A stretch of 64,000 nucleotides of DNA, taken from Pectinophora gossypiella (lineage: Eukaryota > Arthropoda > Insecta > Lepidoptera > Gelechiidae). Positions within the stretch are counted from its first letter, which is position 1, and every line of letters starts with the position of its first letter. The notes beneath the pieces were generated by a model. The model saw only the letters and a list, made by a program, of their open reading frames with translations. It was not told the origin of the DNA and searched no databases. Location of the stretch: NCBI RefSeq assembly GCF_024362695.1, contig NC_065424.1, positions 4,314,786 to 4,378,785 on the forward strand. Direction: 5' to 3'. Of this stretch, positions 19,036 to 28,911 are shown piece after piece. Made by a program: the position numbers and the translations under genes.

Positions 19036-19111
<76 letters not shown>
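18653..19111 (+). mobile_element. R1-like LINE 3' end with 75-nt poly(A), inserted in MITE-1
   Basis: A 459-bp GC-rich 3' UTR (CTGCCTGTCGTAAGAGGCGA, GGGATGGCGTAGGGGTGG) is followed by an uninterrupted run of 75 A at 19037-19111. A 13-bp duplication GGTACGGTCACGA lies at 18640-18652 and 19112-19124 and is itself the left end of a MITE-1 copy. No ORF2 is left. The clade (R1-like) is inferred from the poly(A) ending and the CCTGTCGTAAGAGGCGACT word and is not proven. The unbroken A run implies a very recent insertion. Confidence 0.82.
19037..19111. repeat. Poly(A) tract, 75 nt
   Basis: Uninterrupted A; the 3' tail of the LINE inserted at 18653. Poly-phenylalanine frames on the other strand are artefacts of it. 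Confidence 0.95.
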
Positions 19112-19113
<2 letters not shown>

Positions 19114-19115
19114 TA

Positions 19116-19257
19116 CGGTCACGAGCATTAATATGTATACACTTTGGTACCATGTCACATTAACTTTTTTGACAAATTGAACTGTAAGTCTCACTAAATG
19201 TCAAATATGTTAGTGCGACAGAGTCCTAAAGTGGATACATTATATTACTCATGACTG
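19116..19257 (-). mobile_element. MITE-1, complete 142 bp (target of the LINE)
   Basis: CGGTCACGAGCA to ATGACTG, TA-flanked on the right. Its extreme left end is duplicated at 18642-18652 by the LINE insertion. Confidence 0.88.
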
Positions 19258-19350
19258 TACTCCTAAAGCCATCGGCCGGCACACGAAAAGTAACCAGGTA
19301 CAGTCGCGGCGGCTGTTTTAGCGCGGGCATGCGCGGTAGCAGCATAGTAC

Positions 19351-19645
19351 ATACATACACACATAAAATCACGCCCATGTTCCCCGAAGGGGTGGGCAGA
19401 GCCACAAATAATCAGAAGACTATTTGCAGCTACTTTTGATACATAGTCCTAAGATGGATAATGATGAACCGTATGGTGATAGGGGATCAGCCTATCGCCC
19501 GTATAGATTTATCATTTTTGGTAGGACGCTTTCCCTTTGTCGGCTTTTACGACATGCACGGGAGGAGAGACAGCAGAACACATTCTATGTTTTTTCTTTA
19601 CTCCCAGTTCAGCAGCGGAGCTTAGCATAGTGCTTGGATTAAATA
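19351..19645 (-). mobile_element. K-type retroposon copy
   Basis: CATACATACACACATAAAATCACGCCC at the left end and GGGGTGGGCAGAGCCACAAA, TATGGTGATAGGGGATCAGC and TTTGTCGGCTTTTACGACAT inside. This is the longest K-type copy, about 270 bp plus tail. Confidence 0.65.
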
Positions 19646-19772
19646 TGATTAAAAATAAATGCTTGCTTGTGCGTGACATGTTTGCATTCAACATTAACTC
19701 GAATAAATGGGAAGACCTGGCTAGTGGTGGTTTTATGATGAATGTTGTGTTCACTTGGCTTACACATTAGTA

Positions 19773-19934
19773 CAGGGGGGTTAAAATGGCCACATCAAAG
19801 CAATTCGTCTAAGAAAGCAATATTGCTATTTGACATTTGGTTACATTGCGCACTTACTTTTATATGCGCAAATGACAAATTGCAAAATTGCTTTTTAGAT
19901 GAATTGCTTCGATGTGGCCATTTTAACCCCCCTG
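19773..19934. mobile_element. MITE-2, complete 162 bp
   Basis: CAGGGGGGTTAAAATGGCCA at the left and its exact inverse TGGCCATTTTAACCCCCCTG at the right. The inverted repeats extend about 60 bp inward (GAATTGCTT, TTCTTAGATG, AGCAATATTG). No ORF. The flanks do not give a clear target duplication. Confidence 0.85.
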
Positions 19935-20102
19935 ATCAAGATCTTAAAGATGGCTACTTACCGAATTTAAATTAATAGTTTCTAATTATGGTAAACATTA
20001 TTATTGTAACACTTTTTAATAAAAAAAAATTACGACAATTACTTAAGTATAATAGTTTTATAACGATCTGATGTATATTAACAGCATATACAGATTATAA
20101 AA

Positions 20103-20180
20103 TAGTTCTTCGGCAGTCGCCACCTTCGTCCACTCCTTGATGTTGTCGAACCATGTCATCCTCGGTCTGCGCACGCGTCT
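20103..20180 (-). pseudogene. LINE ORF fragment
   Basis: On the minus strand the frame reads RRPRMTWFDNIKEWTKVA, then TAEEL. The GRPRxxWxDxIKEW pattern is typical of the C-terminal region after the reverse transcriptase in several LINE clades. It is truncated on both sides and joined to SINE-6-like sequence. Confidence 0.65.
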
Positions 20181-20184
20181 CTTT

Positions 20185-20272
20185 TTTGACGTGACTTATT
20201 GTAGTTTTGCCGTGGATGGCTTTAACTTGCCCGGACAAATGGGGAGTGCTGAAGGCTCTCACCCGGTACAAC
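20185..20272 (-). mobile_element. SINE-6 fragment
   Basis: TTTGACGTGACTTATTGTAG and CCCGGACAAATGGGGAGTGC are the complement of the SINE-6 body. Confidence 0.65.
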
Positions 20273-20547
20273 GTTTTAGCGCACGCGTCTACGACCCTAG
20301 ATTTTTCCCTCCAATATAACTTGAAGCAGGTTTAGAAGATGTAATTCTCATATTTATTTACGTACAGTCCTATACGAACTATGTATTACAAAATCGTTGC
20401 GCAATCACCAAAAAGTTATAAAGGAAAAAGAGTACCATGAAAGGTACCTACAATTAGGTACCAAGCAGTTGCTCTTTGCATACTAATGCTCACGTGTCCA
20501 GTTGCCCCTACTAAGGCAGATTCGAGTTATTTCTGGGTGGGCAGAGC

Positions 20548-20710
20548 CAGGGGGGTTAAAATGGCCACATATAACCAATTCATCTAAGAAACCAATATTG
20601 CAATTTGATATCTGCGTATATAAAAGTAAGTGCGCAATGCAAACAAATGTCAAATAGCAATATTGCTTTCTTAGATGAATTGCTTCAATGTGGCCATTTT
20701 AACTCCCCAG
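20548..20710. mobile_element. MITE-2 copy
   Basis: CAGGGGGGTTAAAATGGCCA at the left and AATGTGGCCATTTTAACTCC at the right. The centre GTAAGTGCGCAATGCAAACA is inverted relative to 19773. Confidence 0.82.
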
Positions 20711-20854
20711 TAGGCGACTTACACGAATGTTGTGAACATGGCACATCTCTATCGCCTTGTTGTGATTGCAATAAATAACAATTGTTAGTCATTCTTGTGA
20801 AAAAAAATTAAGAAGCAATAAAATGTGAATTTCTAATTTTATCTATTCTTTTAC

Positions 20855-21020
20855 CGCTGAACCATCCAACAATACACTTACAGCATTTTTGAAAAATTAC
20901 ATTCGGTTGTGATTTTTCTTAAACAAAACTTTGCCATAAACACGCTAATTTCAACCCCAGTTACAGTTTGTAATTACTTTTTTTTTCTGGAATAAAAATA
21001 ACATGTGTATTTCTAGGTTT
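20855..21020. mobile_element. SINE-7-like body fragment
   Basis: GCCATAAACACGCTAATTTC and AACCCCAGTTACAG resemble 56560-56650, which adjoins a tRNA-like head. Weakly supported. Confidence 0.35.
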
Positions 21021-21062
21021 TATCGAAATAAATCAAATCCTAAAGCAGCAATATATTTTTTT

Positions 21063-21240
21063 TTAAAGAACGTCTACGGCTCTTTGCCCAGGTTTTTCTA
21101 GCAGCTTCTTTTCCCCGGCTATACAGGTTGCGAGAAGCTGCAGTAGTTTTAGGCGGATGAGACGTTCGTTATGTAAAAAATGACGATTCAAAGTGACTAC
21201 TGTGTGCTGTATAAAGATATTTTTGAATTTGAAATACATT
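21063..21240 (+). mobile_element. LINE-d 3' end
   Basis: AAAGAACGTCTACGGCTC, CTGCAGTAGTTTTAGGCGGA and TGAGACGTTCGTTATG, then ATAAAGATATTTTTGAATTT. Plus-strand partner of 146-320. Confidence 0.75.
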
Positions 21241-21604
21241 TTCCTATTGGACTCCAAAACTGATCGGGAATTCGTAGTACCTCCTAAGTACTTCGTCCTC
21301 ATTGAAATGGTAATTCTAAGCAGGTTTGAGTATACAAAATTAGATGCTCAAAGTGCCCGTTGCCCGTGTCGGATGACTGAATGTATAATTAATTACATTT
21401 TAATATATTTTACCCGTGAAATGGGTCACTCACCTCAGAGTAGATTAGTGAAGACGGTTTGGTTATTGTACATGTGGTTAGCAAGGCGGGCGTGGTGAGT
21501 GAGATAGGGTGCGGATTTTTAAACGAAAAGAAAATATACCCAAAAAATAAGCCCTCCTATATATGTAATATATCCCTATAGGTATCTCAAAAGTCCGGAA
21601 CTTT
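21241..21604. other. Unassigned stretch
   Basis: No gene or repeat recognised. A 101-codon frame at 21193-21498 starts in the LINE tail and lacks coding character. Confidence 0.5.
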
Positions 21605-21795
21605 AAAAAGAATAGAAATAGTTTATTATAAAAGGGCGCCACACACAAAAGAAAAAGACAACAACATCATATCAAATTTCCACTAAAACAATTACAAAAA
21701 AGCAAGACGGATGTTTGTCGAAATGATCATAAGGTGGTGGTGGACGTCCTGAGATAAAAGGGCGTCACTCAGCACAAATCGTCCCGACTTTATAG
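21605..21795 (-). mobile_element. LINE-c 3' end
   Basis: AATAGTTTATTATAAAAGGG to GATAAAAGGGCGTCACTCAG is the complement of the LINE-c ending at 6015-6245. Confidence 0.68.
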
Positions 21796-21916
21796 TCCCG
21801 AGATATGAAAATTTACTAAAACTTGAAGTTTAAAAAAACCCAAACTTACCTATACTGTCTATTTTCTTTGTACATTTTTTATAATAGGACAGATGTGTAC
21901 AATAAAATAAATACTT

Positions 21917-22180
21917 ATATAATAGGCTAGTTTCCAACTAGTCAAATCAGTTACTTTTTACTAAACGTCAAAACACGAAATTACTATGGAATTTGTATGA
22001 AAAAGCACTCTGTGACGTCATAGAAAAACGTGACAAAATGTCGGACTTATTATTACGTTTTTCTTGATTAAAATTCATAAATAAGTTTAATAGAAAAAAG
22101 AAAATGTTTTTCGTTAGTTTTAGATGTGTCTTTATTTAGTAATCAGAATTTCATAATTTATCTTGAATCTAGTACACGAC
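21917..22180 (+). mobile_element. MITE-3, complete
   Basis: Left end TAGGCTAGTTTCCAACTAGT, right end TTTATCTTGAATCTAGTA. The ends are imperfectly complementary (CTAGTTTCAA against CTAGATTCAA). It carries TGTGACGTCATAG, and so the CRE octamer TGACGTCA, near 22011-22023. About 260 bp, no ORF. Other copies: 12466, 27480, 33652 and 47161. Confidence 0.82.
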
Positions 22181-22249
22181 CCAATTATATTATTTACAAG
22201 GTGACAGCCCTCAGTGTTGTTGCATAAAAAATATGATAAATAAGTACTT

Positions 22250-22346
22250 AATAAATACTTGCCGAAGGGTCTAGCTGGAGTGCGCTCAGGATCGCGAGAA
22301 ATAGAAAGAGGAAATGGAAGTCTTCGCCCAGCAGTGGGATCTTGTT
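22250..22346 (+). pseudogene. RTE-type LINE C-terminal fragment
   Basis: Frame-shifted remains of the RTE end: GAGTGCGCTCAGGATCGCGA, then GAAGTCTTCGCCCAGCAGTG, equivalent to AQDRE...VFAQQW. Compare 1276 and 7480. Confidence 0.65.
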
Positions 22347-22382
22347 ATCAATTCGTCTACAGCTTTATATTCACATAATATA

Positions 22383-22450
22383 AACAGCCTATATACATTC
22401 CACTGCTGAGGACAGGCCTCCCCTCAATCAACCGGAGGGGATATGGAGCA
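22383..22450 (-). mobile_element. SINE-2 tail fragment
   Basis: AACAGCCTATATACATTCCA, GGCCTCCCCTCAATCAACCG and GAGGGGATATGGAGC. Confidence 0.75.
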
Positions 22451-22520
22451 TACACTAAACTCTCTATCCACACCAACAGATTATGTACGTTTGTGTCCCC
22501 CTCAAATGTTAAAGTTCAAT

Positions 22521-22849
22521 CTTCTTCTTCTTATCGTGTGGATTGTGAGGTGGAATACCAGCCTCAACAACCCTGGTGTCAGAGTTATTATTGAGCCGCC
22601 AAAGGCCCCTGACATGACTCATGTAACGACTACTTACTTACATCAATAAGTAGTAACCAGGACCAACGGCTTAACGTGCCTTCCGAAGCACGGATCATCT
22701 TACTTTCAGACAATCAGGTGATCAGCCTGTAATGTCCTATCCAAACTAGGAACCACAAAGTAATTTTTGTGATATTTCCCCATCGGGATTCGAACCCGGG
22801 ACCTCCGGATCGTGAGCCTAACGCTCAACCACTGGCCCACAGAGGCCGT
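22521..22849 (-). mobile_element. SINE-1, full length with TSD
   Basis: Tail (GAA)n complement at 22521, core complement GCCTTCCGAAGCACGGATCA, and the tRNA-like head at 22780-22849. A 12-bp duplication TTAAAGTTCAAT lies at 22509-22520 and 22850-22861. Confidence 0.92.
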
Positions 22850-23069
22850 TTAAAGTTCAATGACCTCTGGTATAAAATTTATGATACCGCCATAATCACC
22901 AATCATTACTCTGTGTTCAGTTCACTTCACGGTTTTTAATTTAACACAAGTGACAGCAATTTAAATCACTTTATATTAATGGTTCTGTACAGATGTAGCT
23001 ACTTTGAGGAAGATGCTGGAGTTTTTTATAATAACGTCAAACAGCCTTTATAATGTTGTAGAGGACTTA

Positions 23070-23258
23070 TACCAATGGGCTATTAATTTATCTTAAGTAC
23101 AATTTTCAATAACACAGTTGGCTCGCCCATTATAGACGGCGATACGGCTCACCACCTATCGCGTTGGTCTAACAGAAAGTTCGGTGAGGTGCGGGTACTT
23201 ATTTCATCTTGCGTTGGTGTACCTCTGACTACTCCGTTGGGATATTTATGGTCTAATA
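23070..23258 (+). mobile_element. SINE-5, 5'-truncated
   Basis: AATGGGCTATTAATTTATCT, GGCGATACGGCTCACCACCT and GTTGGTCTAACAGAAAGTTC, ending near GTACCTCTGACTACTCCG. Confidence 0.75.
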
Positions 23259-23350
23259 GTAGATGGGTGGATGGCATTTTATTATTTACATATGTGAAAA
23301 TTAAAAACGATTTTTGCCAAACATTTTTGAACCTATTATATGTATAATAA

Positions 23351-23690
23351 CAGCCTCCATGGTCTAGTAGTTAGAGCGTTAGGCTCACGATCTGGAGGTC
23401 CGGGTTCGATTCCCGATGGGGACATTGTCGAAATCACTTTGTGAGACTGTCCTTTGTTTGGTAAGGACTTTTCAGGCTTGAATCACCTGATTGTCCAAAA
23501 AAAGTAAGATGATTCCGTGCTTTGGAGGGCACGTTAAGCCGTTGGTCCCGGCTATTAGCCGTAAAAAAACCTCCACCAACCCGCATTGGAGCAGCGTGGT
23601 GGAGTATGCTCCATACCCCCTCCGGTTGATTGAGGGGAGGCCTGTGACCAGCAGTGGGACGTATATAGGCTGTTTATGTATGTATTATGT
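23351..23690 (+). mobile_element. SINE-2, full length
   Basis: tRNA-like head (box B GGGTTCGATTCCC near 23401-23413), core CGTGCTTTGGAGGGCACGTT, and a tail with GGTGGAGTATGCTCCATACC, GGTTGATTGAGGGGAGGCCT and CAGCAGTGGGACGTATATAG. In one frame the tail reads QQWDVY, as in RTE LINE ends. Confidence 0.88.
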
Positions 23691-24000
23691 ATACGTATAA
23701 TAGTTTACATGTATGTATATCTGAGGCGAGATTGGGTAAAACCCGTCATATAATTTGCACTTTTATACTTAGTTTCCTCATTCGGCCACATTTGATGGAA
23801 TAAAAAAAGAATACATTTATATTTCTCTCAGTAAAAAAAAAAACGTTTCCGTTACTAACAAATTATGTATTGTGGTTCTAGTGTTATTAATGTGTTCCAT
23901 TTCGTAACGGATGGGCGATATATTTTGCGGGTTTCTTGGAACTTTGGTGGATTAGGCTGTTTCGGATATATTTATTGCGTTATATTGAATACGTTACGTC

Positions 24001-24290
24001 ATTCATCATCATCATCATCTCCCTAGCGTTATTTCGTTTTTAATCTGAAGATTTGACAAAGTCCGGATTTTTACAAAAGCCTGTCTGACTTTCCAACCCG
24101 TGAAGGGAAAACCAGCCCAATACAAGCTAGGTCAGATACCCCCGAATCGCATTTCTCGGGAATGTGGGCCTCCTCACGATGTTTTCCTTCACCGCTGAGC
24201 ACGTCATAATCATTTATGTTCCAAACATGAATTTGACAACGATTTCGATAATCATAGGTTTAGGCCCGTGCTGGATTCGAACCTGCGGCT
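24001..24290 (-). mobile_element. SINE-4 copy
   Basis: (ATC)n tail complement at the left, GAATGTGGGCCTCCTCACGA and GTTCCAAACATGAATTTGAC inside, and the head complement GGATTCGAACCTGCGGC near 24273. The box A part is lost at the junction with repeat N. Confidence 0.8.
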
Positions 24291-24760
24291 TTTTGGACCA
24301 TTAACCCGGCCTCAAGGAGGACAGTCATCTTCTCTGCCCTCCACTGGGGCAATTCCTGTTCGGCGCGTCCTTACCGCTGGGGTGCTCTTCTTTAGTAGGC
24401 TGGAGTGAGGGGGCGGCCGAGATCGGATAGGGACCCAGACTAACGGGTAAAGACCTCAACGGTTGCAGAGGCGGAGATGGGCGCCATCGATACGGCAATG
24501 CAGGACGGAAGGGGCAAGTCACAGGGACTGTAACCTGGAATCTCACAGAGGGCAGCCGTAACTGTCAGTACTATTTAGAGGCAGAGGGCAGGAGTCCTAG
24601 TACGGCTTTGAAATAGACTTCTCTGGGCGCCATCCCACTCGCGTCAGAGCGCTGCGGGGCGGAAGGCAAGAGGGAAACCACTGCCGTATTTTTCCTTAAA
24701 AAGTGGCATAGAGAATGCTACACCGACAAGAGCGTGTCTCTTAAATTAGTGATGATGATA
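24291..24760 (+). mobile_element. GAT-tailed repeat N, long copy
   Basis: GACCATTAACCCGGCCTC at the 5' end, GCAGAGGCGGAGATGGGCGC inside, and TCTTAAATTAGTGATGATGA at the 3' end. Collinear with 11042-11535 apart from small indels. Confidence 0.75.
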
Positions 24761-25211
24761 TTTTTGTTATTTATTTTCTGCTAGTTCATTATAGCAAATC
24801 GGAAATTTTGTGCTTACCGCGTTTATAAAAAGTTTTTACTAAACACGTGTACGTAAATTTAACCATATTACACGTGTATTGAATCACTTCTCGCAGATAT
24901 AACGTCCATTTTTAGGCCTAAACTCAAGATCAATTAATCAAAGGATGAGTCACATAAAATTTACATGATCTATTCGTCTTCCGAAACCAAATGGCGAGTC
25001 AAAGCCCAAATATCAACCTAACATGTTACAACCGTTAGATAAAAGTAATTTCTGAAATGAACTATAACGAATGACGTGATTTGATTTAGTGAATGAATTA
25101 AGTGTATTTTACATGTAAGTAGGTTGGGTGACGTCAATAAATTTGGAATGAAATGTCAATGAACTTTATATAAATAATAGCGCTGATTTCAGTGGACGCC
25201 TCATGACTTTA

Positions 25212-25305
25212 AGTTTCACCTGTCCCTTTCTTAAGCGCCGAAAAGGAAAGGGCCGGATGATTGATAGCTATTTCAAAACGAATGAGTGAATGAAATAATA
25301 ACCGG
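25212..25305. mobile_element. MITE-5 arm fragment
   Basis: AGCGCCGAAAAGGAAAGGGC and TGATAGCTATTTCAAAACGA match one arm of MITE-5. Confidence 0.5.
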
Positions 25306-25360
25306 AACGAATGAAGTAGTACGATCGGGACGAGCAACGTAGGCAGCATAATCAGTTTGT

Positions 25361-25609
25361 CGGCCTCTGTGGTCCAGTGGCAGAGCGTTGGACTCACGAT
25401 CCGGAGGGCCCGGGTTCTAATCCCGGTGGGGACATATCACACAAATCACTTTGTGATCCCTAGTTTGGTTAGGACATTAAGCCGTTGGTCCCGGTTACCA
25501 TTTACTGATGTAAGTGAGTAATCGTTACATGAGCTGTGTCAATCATAACCCTGACACCAGGGTTGATGAGTCTGGTGTTCCACCTCACAACCCACACGAT
25601 AAGAGGAAG
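25361..25609 (+). mobile_element. SINE-1, internally deleted, with TSD
   Basis: The head CCTCTGTGGTCCAGTGGCAG and box B GGGTTCTAATCCC lead into ATTAAGCCGTTGGTCCCGGT and the usual tail, but most of the core is missing. A 13-bp duplication ATCAGTTTGTCGG lies at 25351-25363 and 25610-25622. Confidence 0.9.
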
Positions 25610-25680
25610 ATCAGTTTGTCGGTGTTTACGAAATGCCCGGGAAAATAAGCGGCTGAACGCCTTCTAAAGATAAAGATACA
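25610..25680 (-). mobile_element. K-type fragment (target of SINE-1)
   Basis: TTTGTCGGTGTTTACGAAAT and GCCCGGGAAAATAAGCGGCT match 1590-1625 in the K family. Confidence 0.6.
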
Positions 25681-25721
25681 GATTTTTAAAGTAAGGCACA
25701 TAAAGTGAGTTTATGTATGTA

Positions 25722-25968
25722 TGAGGAGCTCGGTGGCGCAGTGGTAAACCGCTCGGTCTGCGAATGTTGAAGTTAAGCAACTTTCGCAAAGGTCACTCAC
25801 CACAAAAAAAAGTTTTCATCTCGAGCTCCTCTTTGCTTCGGAAGGCACGTTAAGCCGTTAGTCCCGGCTGCATTAGCAGTCTAAGACCCGATTTCCCTAT
25901 TCATCCATAGGGAAGGCCCATGCCCCAGCAGTGGGGACGTTAATGGGCTAATGATGATGATGTATCTG
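25722..25968 (+). mobile_element. SINE-3 copy with deletion
   Basis: GAGGAGCTCGGTGGCGCAGT, GTTGAAGTTAAGCAACTTTC, the shared core and GCCCCAGCAGTGGGGACGTT, then GATGATGATG. The 5S-like block is shortened (GGTCACTCACC). Confidence 0.85.
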
Positions 25969-26248
25969 GATCTGACAACACTTATTACTTGCAAAAAAAC
26001 AGCGATAAGTAGATAAATAGACTATAAAAAATGACGTCAGCCAAACCGCATCCACCCACTTCCTTGTAAAACCTTTACGATGATCAAATAAACTGAGGAC
26101 AAGTTTTCTTAGAAGCTTGTAACTTCCTGGTGCCTGAAGACCTATAGTGGTCAAATTACCGCTTGTAAATGACGTATGTGTTCTTCATGGGAATTCGCAC
26201 TTGTGACATTTGGAATAACCATCTTATGCATGCTTAGCACTTGTAGTT

Positions 26249-26546
26249 ACGGCCTCTGTGGTTCAGTTGAGCGTTAGGCTCACGATCCGGAGGTCCCGGG
26301 TTCGAATACCGGTGGGGACATATCACAAAAATCACTTTGTGGTCCCTAGTTTGGTTAGGACATTACAAGCTGATCACCTGATTGTCCGAAAGTAAGATGA
26401 TCCGTACCTCGGAAGGCACGTTAAGCCGTTGGTCCCAGTTACTACGTTAAGCCATGTGAGGGGCTTTTGGCGGCTCAATAATAACCCAGATACCAGGGTT
26501 GATGAGGTTGGTAATTCACCTCACAACCCATAGAAGAAGATTTTAA
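26249..26546 (+). mobile_element. SINE-1 copy
   Basis: Head GGCCTCTGTGGTTCAGTTGA, box B GGGTTCGAATACC, core CCTCGGAAGGCACGTTAAGC, and a tail ending CCCATAGAAGAAG. Full length apart from small deletions; no clear target duplication. Confidence 0.85.
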
Positions 26547-26719
26547 ATTTTATTAAATGTTTAAACTTAATGAATTTGTTACAGCCATGAATATTCTAAG
26601 ACACGTCACTATTACAATGCTAAAGCACGAACCATGCAGTTTATATATGAACTCTAGTTTAACTGCATAAATGTTGAGATTGATGTTTAGAGTCTGTATA
26701 TTAAAATATAAATTTAAAA

Positions 26720-26761
26720 AAAAAAAATAACACTTTAGAAAACTAAAGTGTTATTTTTTTT
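26720..26761. repeat. Perfect A/T-tailed hairpin
   Basis: AAAAAAAATAACACTTTAG, a four-base AAAA loop, and its exact inverse CTAAAGTGTTATTTTTTTT. The 19-bp arms are perfect. Confidence 0.9.
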
Positions 26762-26834
26762 AAATCCATTCGATTCGATCGACAAGAAACTAAATTATGT
26801 TCAAAGATACGCCACCGAAAATTCACCCATATAC

Positions 26835-26918
26835 AGGATAATAATAGTGACACCGTAGCGAATACTGGGGAATGTTTCAGCTCATGATTCTGAGTTAACA
26901 TCAAATACTATTAATGAC
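26835..26918 (+). mobile_element. MITE-4 single arm
   Basis: AATAGTGACACCGTAGCGAA to GATTCTGAGTTAACATCAAA. Confidence 0.6.
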
Positions 26919-26955
26919 TTTTGTGTTTACGTGTGTCCTGCTTATCGAGTTTCAT

Positions 26956-27053
26956 CTTCTTTTCTATCGTGTGGGTTGTGAGGTGGATTACCAACCCCAT
27001 CAACCTTGGTGTCAGGGTTATTATTGAGCCACCATAGGCCCCTCACATGACTC
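26956..27053 (-). mobile_element. SINE-1, 5'-truncated, with TSD
   Basis: A 98-bp tail-only insertion between 13-bp duplications TATCGAGTTTCAT at 26943-26955 and 27054-27066. Confidence 0.92.
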
Positions 27054-27089
27054 TATCGAGTTTCATAATAGGCTAGTTTCCATTTTTTT

Positions 27090-27290
27090 TTTGTTTTGGA
27101 TTTCCCCGAAGGGTAAGGCAAAGGGAGCTATGCCCATACAGCCATGTCTTACGTATTTTTTTTTGATGATTGATGAAATGATGAAAGATGATGATGATGA
27201 AACCTAAGCCTCCACCCTCGGAGTAGACTCCTACTCCGAACTCCAAACGAATCAACTCAAAAGTCCGCATAAACTTTCAAGTTATGAAGC
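27090..27290 (-). mobile_element. Unclassified retroposon fragment
   Basis: TTCCCCGAAGGGTAAGGCAA resembles 45835-45860, and a (GATGAT)n tract at 27188-27200 is followed by CCACCCTCGGAGTAGACTCC. Probably two joined fragments. Confidence 0.35.
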
Positions 27291-27479
27291 AGCTTCTTGG
27301 CACGAAGCGAAAATAGGCAGATACACTTTGTTTATTGAATACTCCGATATAATAACACTCACGAATGTCTTCCGACTAACTTAATGCGATCATTAACCAC
27401 AAAACACCACTTCGTATTATTTATTTAGATTATTCAATGAAGAAAGCAATTGTCCTGTTCCCGATTCCCGCCAAAAAGC

Positions 27480-27722
27480 CAGGCTAATTTCCAACTAGTC
27501 AAATCAGTTACTTTTTACTAAACGTCAAACCATGAAAATGGAATGTGTATGAAAAGCACACTGTGACGTCATAGAAAAACGTCATAAAATGTCGGACTTA
27601 TTATTACGTTTTCTTGATTAAAATTCATAAATAAGTTAAATAGAAAAAATAAAACATCTTTTCGTTAGTTTTAGAACTGTCTTTATTTAGTAAGAATTTC
27701 ATAATTTATCTTGAACCTAGTA
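27480..27722 (+). mobile_element. MITE-3, near complete
   Basis: AGGCTAATTTCCAACTAGTC to ATCTTGAACCTAGTA, with TGTGACGTCATAG conserved near 27560-27572. Confidence 0.8.
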
Positions 27723-27724
27723 TA

Positions 27725-27865
27725 GTTATGAACAACAATGTACCCACTTTAGAACTCTGTTGCACTAACATATTTGACATTTAGTGAGACTTACAGTTCA
27801 ATTTGTCAAAAAATTAATGTGACATGGTACCAAAGTGTACCTATACATATTAATGCTCGTGACCG
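27725..27865 (+). mobile_element. MITE-1, 5' end eroded
   Basis: From GTTATGAACAACAATGTACC to TGCTCGTGACCG, with a TA on the right. It directly follows the MITE-3 copy. Confidence 0.82.
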
Positions 27866-28369
27866 TACACAATCCAATTAATTTATAACTATAATGATGT
27901 AGCGAATTGTGTCAAAATGTACTTACTTTATTATGTCAAAACGGCCATCTTACCACTTTAATAAGCGATCATTCCTTCTCTAATAAATATTATTATTGTT
28001 TCAGGTAAGGCAGAGAAATCGAGATATATAATAATTTAAATAATTACCCTCTACCCTGCATTGCGTCCGACGTTGGTAAGCCAGCAATTTGTGGTGAACA
28101 TAATTAAAACTATTACAAAGATGCGGCTGCGCAGGTTAGAATAGTTTATTATGTATTATGAAGTATAATAATTATTATATTAAATTGCTTACGTTTGAGA
28201 ACGAAATGTAACTAGATTATGTAAATAATTCTCTGTGGCACTTCATATTTCGATCTACGGACGTTTACGACATCATAATTTCAAGTAATTCATTCATAGA
28301 GCAAATACTTATCTAGATTTTGAATAATTGCTACCTTATTTACCAATAAAACAACAACATAACATCGTA

Positions 28370-28416
28370 TCACGCCTCTATCCCCGAAGGAGTGGGCAGA
28401 GGTGTATATAGGAAGT
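28370..28416 (-). mobile_element. K-type tail, target of MITE-1
   Basis: ATCACGCCTCTATCCCCGAA and GGAGTGGGCAGAGG abut the MITE-1 copy. Confidence 0.5.
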
Positions 28417-28417
28417 A

Positions 28418-28559
28418 CGGTCACGAGCATTAATATGTATACACTTTGGTACCATGTCACATTAACTTTTTTGACAAACTGAACTGTATGTCTCACTAAA
28501 TGTCAAATATGATAGTGCGACAGAGTCCTAAAGTGGGTAAATTATATTGCTCATGACTG
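28418..28559 (-). mobile_element. MITE-1, complete 142 bp
   Basis: CGGTCACGAGCA to GCTCATGACTG, TA on both sides (28416-28417 and 28560-28561). Confidence 0.9.
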
Positions 28560-28589
28560 TACACCTATATTCCTCGCGATCCTGTTGCT

Positions 28590-28767
28590 TCTTCTTCCAT
28601 CGTGTGGGGAGTGGTGGAGTACCAACCTCATCAACCCTGGTGGCAGGGTAACTATTAAGCCGCCAAAGGCCCCTGACATGGTTCATGTAACGACTACTTA
28701 CTTACATCAGTAAGTAGTAACCGGGACCAACGGCTCAACGTGCCTTCCGAAGCACGGATCATCTTAC
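28590..28767 (-). mobile_element. SINE-1, 5'-truncated, with TSD
   Basis: Tail to core (CCTTCCGAAGCACGGATCAT), flanked by a 9-bp duplication CCTGTTGCT at 28581-28589 and 28768-28776. Confidence 0.87.
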
Positions 28768-28837
28768 CCTGTTGCTATTAACCAGGCACAGATACTGAAA
28801 CTTGCCAGTCTGTTAAGTTTAGAAGGCAATATAATTT

Positions 28838-28908
28838 ATATACATACACATACATAAATAAACTCACGCCTATTTCCCATCGGGGTAAGCAGAGACTATG
28901 GAATTCCA
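28838..28908 (-). mobile_element. K-type 3' end with (CATA)n tail
   Basis: TACATACACATACATAAATA then ACTCACGCCTATTTCCCATC and GGGGTAAGCAGAG. Confidence 0.55.
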
Positions 28909-28911
28909 AAA

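Noticed and set aside
18850..19194. Minus-strand frames with poly-phenylalanine
   Set aside because: They are the complement of the 75-nt poly(A) tail of a LINE.
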